Part shown: piece after piece, positions 33,685-37,172 of the stretch
How the letters are laid out: the number at the start of each line of letters is the position of its first letter
Position numbering within the stretch: the stretch's first letter is position 1
Source: Bacteroidales bacterium
GTDB taxonomy: Bacteria; Bacteroidota; Bacteroidia; Bacteroidales; JAAYUG01
Assembly (NCBI GenBank): GCA_012517825.1
Contig: JAAYUG010000068.1
Coordinates: forward strand, 1-37,172
Direction of reading: 5' to 3'
Length of the DNA: 37,172 bases
Notes under the pieces: model-generated
What the model was told of the DNA's origin: nothing
The model's input: only the letters and a program-made list of their open reading frames with translations
Database searches by the model: none
Made by a program: the position numbers and the translations under genes

Positions 33685-34380
33685 ATGAAAGCGATAACTG
33701 AAACCGACAAGGAATACATCTGCGAGATACAGGCTCCCTGTTTTCAGGATCTCAGTCAGGAGGAAGTGGCGCTGATCAGGGCAGGTAAAACCCAGATCCT
33801 TTTTCATCGTGGCGAAAATCTGACCAAGCAGGGGTTTTTTGCCTCATCTGTCTTATTTATCATCAGTGGTTACGCCAGGTTATTTATCGAAGGGAACAAC
33901 GGCAGAAACCTTAACCTTGCTGTTTTGGTTCCGGGTGACTTTGCCGGGATTTCTGCCCTGTTTGGTCAGAACAAGTTTCCTTACTCCATCACTGCTCTTT
34001 GCGATACGCAGGTTCTGCTGATTGAGTCGGGCATTCTGGAAAAAGTGCTCCGGCAGAATTCTTCCTTTGCATGGCATATTGGTGCCAGGAATCATTCTTT
34101 TGACAATTTGCTGAGGGCAGCCCTCTACTCTGTTGCTTTTCTTCAGATGAACGGCAGGGTCGCTTCGGTTTTGCTGTATCTTGACAGTCTTGTCAGGGAA
34201 GGCCATGATGTATTTCCTCTTCTTTCAAGAAAGGACATTGCTGAATTTGCCGGACTTTCAACCGAAAGCACAGTAAAGATTCTCAAATCGTTTGAGAAAG
34301 ACGGACTGATTCAGTTGCGTGAAAAATCGTTAACCATTCTGAAACCCGAAAACCTGAAAGAAATCAGCAGGTTGGGGTAA
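33685..34380 (+). CDS. Crp/Fnr-family transcriptional regulator
   Basis: A 231-residue regulator. Residues about 20-130 form the cyclic-nucleotide-binding-type beta-roll (VLFIISGYARLF, VLVPGDFAGISALFG). A dimer helix follows, then a winged helix-turn-helix near 180-215 (LSRKDIAEFAGLSTESTVKILKSFEKDGLI), whose recognition helix keeps Glu but has Lys where CRP and FNR have Arg. Cysteines occur at 13, 19 and 106, partly echoing the FNR cluster layout but with one fewer. The gene is divergent from the OsmC/thioredoxin operon across 144 bases, so regulation of that operon and itself is likely. Signal (redox, oxygen or other) is inference. Confidence 0.9.
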   Translation: MKAITETDKEYICEIQAPCFQDLSQEEVALIRAGKTQILFHRGENLTKQGFFASSVLFIISGYARLFIEGNNGRNLNLAVLVPGDFAGISALFGQNKFPYSITALCDTQVLLIESGILEKVLRQNSSFAWHIGARNHSFDNLLRAALYSVAFLQMNGRVASVLLYLDSLVREGHDVFPLLSRKDIAEFAGLSTESTVKILKSFEKDGLIQLREKSLTILKPENLKEISRLG

Positions 34381-34428
34381 GTAGGCAGGGAAAATCAGAA
34401 GGCAGGGGTACTTTTTCTCCGGAATTTA

Positions 34429-35985
34429 TCATTTTCTTTCTTCCATCATATTCGCTGCCAGGTTATGTTGTAATCCTTTACCCTGCAAAAGAAATACAGG
34501 TTTTAAGCCCGGGTTGGCAGGGGATGGGTTTGCCTGAATGTTTTTCAGTACCAAATCGTGATAGTGTTCTATCTGCAAAGCCCGGGTAAACCATGACTGG
34601 GTAATATTCTGCCAGATGATGGTAACGTCAGATAGTTGAAGATTCTTTACATAACGTGCGTAGAAGGCAGGCACATCGCTTGAAAAAAGCTGTTTTTCTC
34701 CCAGACATCCTCTCAGATCAATGTTTCCTCCTGCAGTGGCAGTCAGAGGCCCTTCTGAAAGGACAAAATACAGGTTTTCGAAACGGATATTTTCCGGAAT
34801 GCTTTCCTCAGAACCGTAAACAAGGATTCCGGATTCGCCCCGGCAGAAAATATCCCTGAAAACAACGTTACGGATGGTGCCCAGCTTCCCATTATCTTTT
34901 CCTCTGACGGCTGAAATGTGCACAGGTTCCCCGTTTCCCCACCAGTCGCCGGTATGCAGTCTTGTTTCAATATGTACCTGGGAAATGATAATGTTTTCCA
35001 ACGATCCTTCGTCACGCAGGAAGATTCCGATACCACGGTTCGACCCGGTTATGTTCACATTGCTGATATTGATATTCCGAATAGTATTCTGATCGAGAAA
35101 CCCTATGCGGATGCCGCTTGACCTCGACTGAAGATGACAGTTTGTAATATTGATGTTTTCTGAAATATGGAGCAGATTTGCATAACCTGGAAGTTCAAAA
35201 TGGCGGGCATACCCTGTAATGGCTATGGCATCGTCGCCTGCCCTGATGTCGCAGTCAGAAATATTCACGTTGGAGCATGAAGTAACATCAATTCCGTCGC
35301 TATTTGGAGTTTCCAGACTGTTCCAGATTTTCAGTCCGTTTACTATGACTCCGTCACAATCGGCAAAATGCAGTGTCCAGAAAGGAGATCCTCTCAGGGT
35401 AATATCACGTACCAGAACATTTTTGCATTCTGAAAAGATGATCATCTGGCGTGGCCGGTCTTTTGGCATAACCGGTCCGTCACCTATGCCTGACACGACC
35501 TTCCGGAAAAGTTCTTTTTGCCGGGTATGCTGAACTCCACCCCATTCAATTTTCTTCGGGGTATCCCATACAAAAAATGCCTCTTCATTCCCGTCAATGA
35601 TCCCATATCCTGTAATTGACACATTTTCAGCTTTCCGGGTGTAAATGATTCCGTAATGGTAAGTCTGTCCGTCATTTTCCGCCATGTAGGAACGGTATTC
35701 ATTCAGATTGCTGCTGCCTTTGAGTACAGCTCCGGCCTCGAGGTATAGGTTGATGTTGCTGCGGAGCTCGAACGTACCCGTTATGTAAATGCCCGCAGGT
35801 ACTATCACGGAGCCTCCTCCGGTTTTACTGCAACTGTCAATGGCCGCCTGAATTGCCGCTGTATTAATATATCCGGGGCCGGGTCTGGCTCCGAAGTCCA
35901 CGATCGAGAATGTACTTCCCTTCACCTGTAGAATTGAAACAGAGGCAAACATCAAAACCTGCAGAAAATTCTTCATAAAACGCAT
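34429..35985 (-). CDS. Secreted GH28 family glycosidase (polygalacturonase-like)
   Basis: A 518-residue parallel beta-helix enzyme. The signal peptide covers about residues 1-23; a second ATG at residue 4 (35976) is equally likely. The start of the mature protein (VDFGARPG, then NTAAIQAAIDSC) is the pectate-lyase-like superfamily opening. The GH28 catalytic acid motifs are NSDGID (228-233) and AGDDAIA (249-255). The usual GHG/RIK region reads SSGIRIG (289-295). GH28 enzymes hydrolyse galacturonan or rhamnogalacturonan. No SusC/SusD pair or other pectin genes are in the window, so it is an isolated gene rather than part of a visible utilisation locus. Confidence 0.9.
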   Translation of the reverse strand: MRFMKNFLQVLMFASVSILQVKGSTFSIVDFGARPGPGYINTAAIQAAIDSCSKTGGGSVIVPAGIYITGTFELRSNINLYLEAGAVLKGSSNLNEYRSYMAENDGQTYHYGIIYTRKAENVSITGYGIIDGNEEAFFVWDTPKKIEWGGVQHTRQKELFRKVVSGIGDGPVMPKDRPRQMIIFSECKNVLVRDITLRGSPFWTLHFADCDGVIVNGLKIWNSLETPNSDGIDVTSCSNVNISDCDIRAGDDAIAITGYARHFELPGYANLLHISENINITNCHLQSRSSGIRIGFLDQNTIRNINISNVNITGSNRGIGIFLRDEGSLENIIISQVHIETRLHTGDWWGNGEPVHISAVRGKDNGKLGTIRNVVFRDIFCRGESGILVYGSEESIPENIRFENLYFVLSEGPLTATAGGNIDLRGCLGEKQLFSSDVPAFYARYVKNLQLSDVTIIWQNITQSWFTRALQIEHYHDLVLKNIQANPSPANPGLKPVFLLQGKGLQHNLAANMMEERK

Positions 35986-36008
35986 TATTTTTGATCCAAC
36001 GGGTGTTT

Positions 36009-36016
36009 CAAAATTA
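36009..36016 (-). promoter_or_regulatory. TAnnTTTG -7 element for the GH28 gene
   Basis: On the minus strand TAATTTTG runs from 36016 to 36009, 23 bases before the first ATG of the GH28 gene. Confidence 0.6.
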
Positions 36017-36223
36017 ATGAATCCTGTGGATTATGGTTTAATAATCCAGAAAGAGGAATGGGAACAGGCATATTTTGTAAGGAAATTCAGCAGCTTCAAC
36101 TTCCGGGGTTGTAAGGTGGAAATTACCCCAGATGCCGTTCTTCCAAATTATTCCTCCATGCAGGAGTGCGTTTCACTTCCGCTGGATGGCCTGGTTTTAA
36201 GGATGGCAGAAAAGAGAATCTAA
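36017..36223 (+). CDS. Short unrecognised ORF, possibly a gene fragment
   Basis: A 68-residue frame with ordinary protein-like composition (WEQAYFVRKFSSFNFRG, CKVEITPDAVLP). It begins at an ATG abutting the GH28 promoter and ends at a TAA. It has no promoter of its own that I can see and no family I recognise. Its position, next to repeats and a recombinase remnant, suggests the surviving end of a larger gene. Confidence 0.35.
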   Translation: MNPVDYGLIIQKEEWEQAYFVRKFSSFNFRGCKVEITPDAVLPNYSSMQECVSLPLDGLVLRMAEKRI

Positions 36224-36782
36224 TATAGAAAGGTAAAGGCTGTTTCCTCTTTTACCTCAGTTACATTCTTGCCTTGATATACCTGTTTCATGCATTGGCT
36301 CTTTTGCATTCCTGATGAATTGTTCGAGTTTTTATTACCAGGTTTTATCTGAAATTGGAGAATGAAATGAAATACTTATCCAATCCCGAAGGAATGGCAT
36401 TATTGTAGAAAATTCCATCAGGAGAATTAATTAGAACCCCGAAGGGGTGGTATTATAATACAGCCAATAATGCCGCCCCTTCGGGGTTTTTGATGCCTTT
36501 TTACCATTCGGTTCTACAATAATGCCGCCCCTTCGGGGTTTTTATTACCTTCTAACCCTTCTATCATATTCATGTTTTGAACAAACTCAACGAAACCGGA
36601 GGTTTCGAATTCCAATGTCCATGGTTACATCCATGGCAGAGGAAACAAGAACCTTTGCAACACCGGAGGTATTGAAGAAAATTGCCTGTATTCTGCCTTC
36701 CGGTGGTGAAAATTCAAAAATCTGGTTTCGGCGGGATTAAGCCGTTAGCCTGCGCTAAGGCATTGCTTCGTTTGCTCTCCTG
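36224..36782. other. Non-coding stretch dominated by palindromic repeats
   Basis: Apart from the repeats at 36385-36538 and a small perfect hairpin at 36591-36607 (CGAAACC and GGTTTCG arms), I see no convincing gene here. The open frames that cross it follow the repeat sequence and lack starts or protein-like features. Confidence 0.6.
36385..36538. repeat. Nested palindromic repeats, copies 2 and 3
   Basis: The inner unit (36437-36486) has 20-base inverted arms and, with its tail to 36510, matches 3849-3922. It sits inside a second inverted pair with 26-base arms (36385-36410 and 36512-36537) that carry the same CCCGAAGG and GGCATTAT core. This gives one palindrome inserted within another of the same family. 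Confidence 0.88.
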
Positions 36783-37070
36783 ATGCGAAAGCAAGGTGTA
36801 ATAGCCAAAGGGCAGAAAGCAGATGAACAACATTCGGAATATAGTATTCAGAATGTTTTGCGAAATGCACCAGAGACTGCTAAAATAAAGAAGCCCGAGA
36901 CTCTGCAATGGTTGCGACACTCGTATGCAACGCATTAGTTTGAATCGGGCACTGACCTCAGGTATATTCAGGAATTACCGGGTCAAAAAAGAAGCAAAAC
37001 CACTGAGATATACACCCATGTAACTGAAAAATCTCTGCAAAAAATAAAATCACCCTTTGATGATTTATAA
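36783..37070 (+). pseudogene. Decayed tyrosine recombinase (XerC/D-like integrase), C-terminal part
   Basis: One frame reads YSIQNVLRNAPETAKIKKPE, then LRHSYATH, an in-frame TAG at 36936-36938, FESGTDLRYIQELPGQ, KTTEIYTHV and a final stop at 37068. This is the catalytic end of a tyrosine recombinase: HxxR-like RHS, GTDLRYIQELLGH and the EIYTHV tyrosine box. The stop replaces a Leu codon and the usual LGH reads PGQ, so it is inactive. The N-terminal half is not recognisable upstream. Confidence 0.85.
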
Positions 37071-37094
37071 CTTTTTTGTAAAATTTGTACTATG

Positions 37095-37164
37095 AATATA
37101 TGCAATTACACTGCAGAAAAAAGTGCACAATATATTCCATTTTGGGTGTATATATGCACTTTTT
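37095..37164. repeat. Imperfect inverted repeat after the recombinase remnant
   Basis: AAAAAGTGCA at 37118-37127 plus TATAT (37131-37135) pairs with ATATATGCACTTTTT around 37150-37164, leaving a three-base bulge. The ATATATGCA core occurs in direct orientation at 37095-37103 and near 37150-37158. The structure may continue past the window. Confidence 0.6.
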
Positions 37165-37172
37165 GGGGCGAG

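Noticed and set aside
36522-36740. Plus-strand ORF of 72 codons
   Set aside because: It starts inside a palindromic repeat arm and shows no recognisable motif. It probably reflects chance openness.
1-37172. CRISPR arrays, tRNA or rRNA genes
   Set aside because: No regularly spaced identical repeats, tRNA cloverleaf with T-loop consensus, or conserved rRNA blocks were seen on reading either strand.

Overview
The window looks like a chromosomal segment of a member of the Bacteroidota, probably Bacteroidales. The basis is: repeated TAnnTTTG-type -7 promoter elements with little Shine-Dalgarno signal; a remnant of a type IX secretion (T9SS) C-terminal sorting domain; an S46 dipeptidyl-peptidase; a Reg_prop/Y_Y_Y two-component-style sensor; DUF2851; and a GEGNGG-type phosphoglucosamine mutase. 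No rRNA, tRNA or CRISPR array was seen.

Layout. 1-3787: the 3' end of an unrecognised gene, then a large periplasmic-propeller sensor with a SpoIIE phosphatase output. 3788-4666: decayed mobile and pseudogene DNA, namely a palindromic repeat, the tail of an IS21-type IstB helper, and T9SS sorting-domain remnants. 4667-15160: mostly housekeeping genes: purM-like AIR synthase, S46 peptidase, prfA, pyrF, a DUF2851 gene, an RmlD-like reductase, rpsO and pnp. 15161-19513: a structured repeat, an S9A prolyl oligopeptidase lipoprotein, and an OmpA/TPR-type lipoprotein. 19542-25880 (minus strand): glmM-like mutase, HlyD-type adaptor, MacB-like permease, TolC-like channel and SpoU methyltransferase. 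This reads as an efflux operon without its own ATPase gene. 25943-27644 (plus): a CHAD protein and a membrane protein. 27706-27853: three consecutive long hairpins.

27863-30200 is an accessory island. It holds an AT-rich, translationally coupled pair: an SMC/RecF-like AAA ATPase and a small acidic-motif protein that may be Toprim-like. By architecture this is a candidate two-gene defence module. 30208-34380 is a redox and metal neighbourhood. It contains an exported Nif3-like protein, a membrane-anchored thioredoxin, a thioredoxin reductase lacking the NADPH-specific arginines, an atypical thioredoxin-like protein and an OsmC protein. A Crp/Fnr regulator is transcribed divergently from a shared promoter region that contains candidate operators. 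34429-37172: a GH28 polygalacturonase-like secreted enzyme, a short unrecognised ORF, nested palindromic repeats related to the one at 3.8 kb, and a decayed tyrosine recombinase followed by an imperfect inverted repeat at the window edge.

The strongest leads are the ATPase/acidic-protein pair, the HRR-less thioredoxin reductase cluster with its regulator, three genes whose -7 elements sit 4-7 bases from the ATG (probable leaderless mRNAs), and two families of structured dispersed repeats. All family assignments come from reading motifs by eye; no database search was run.
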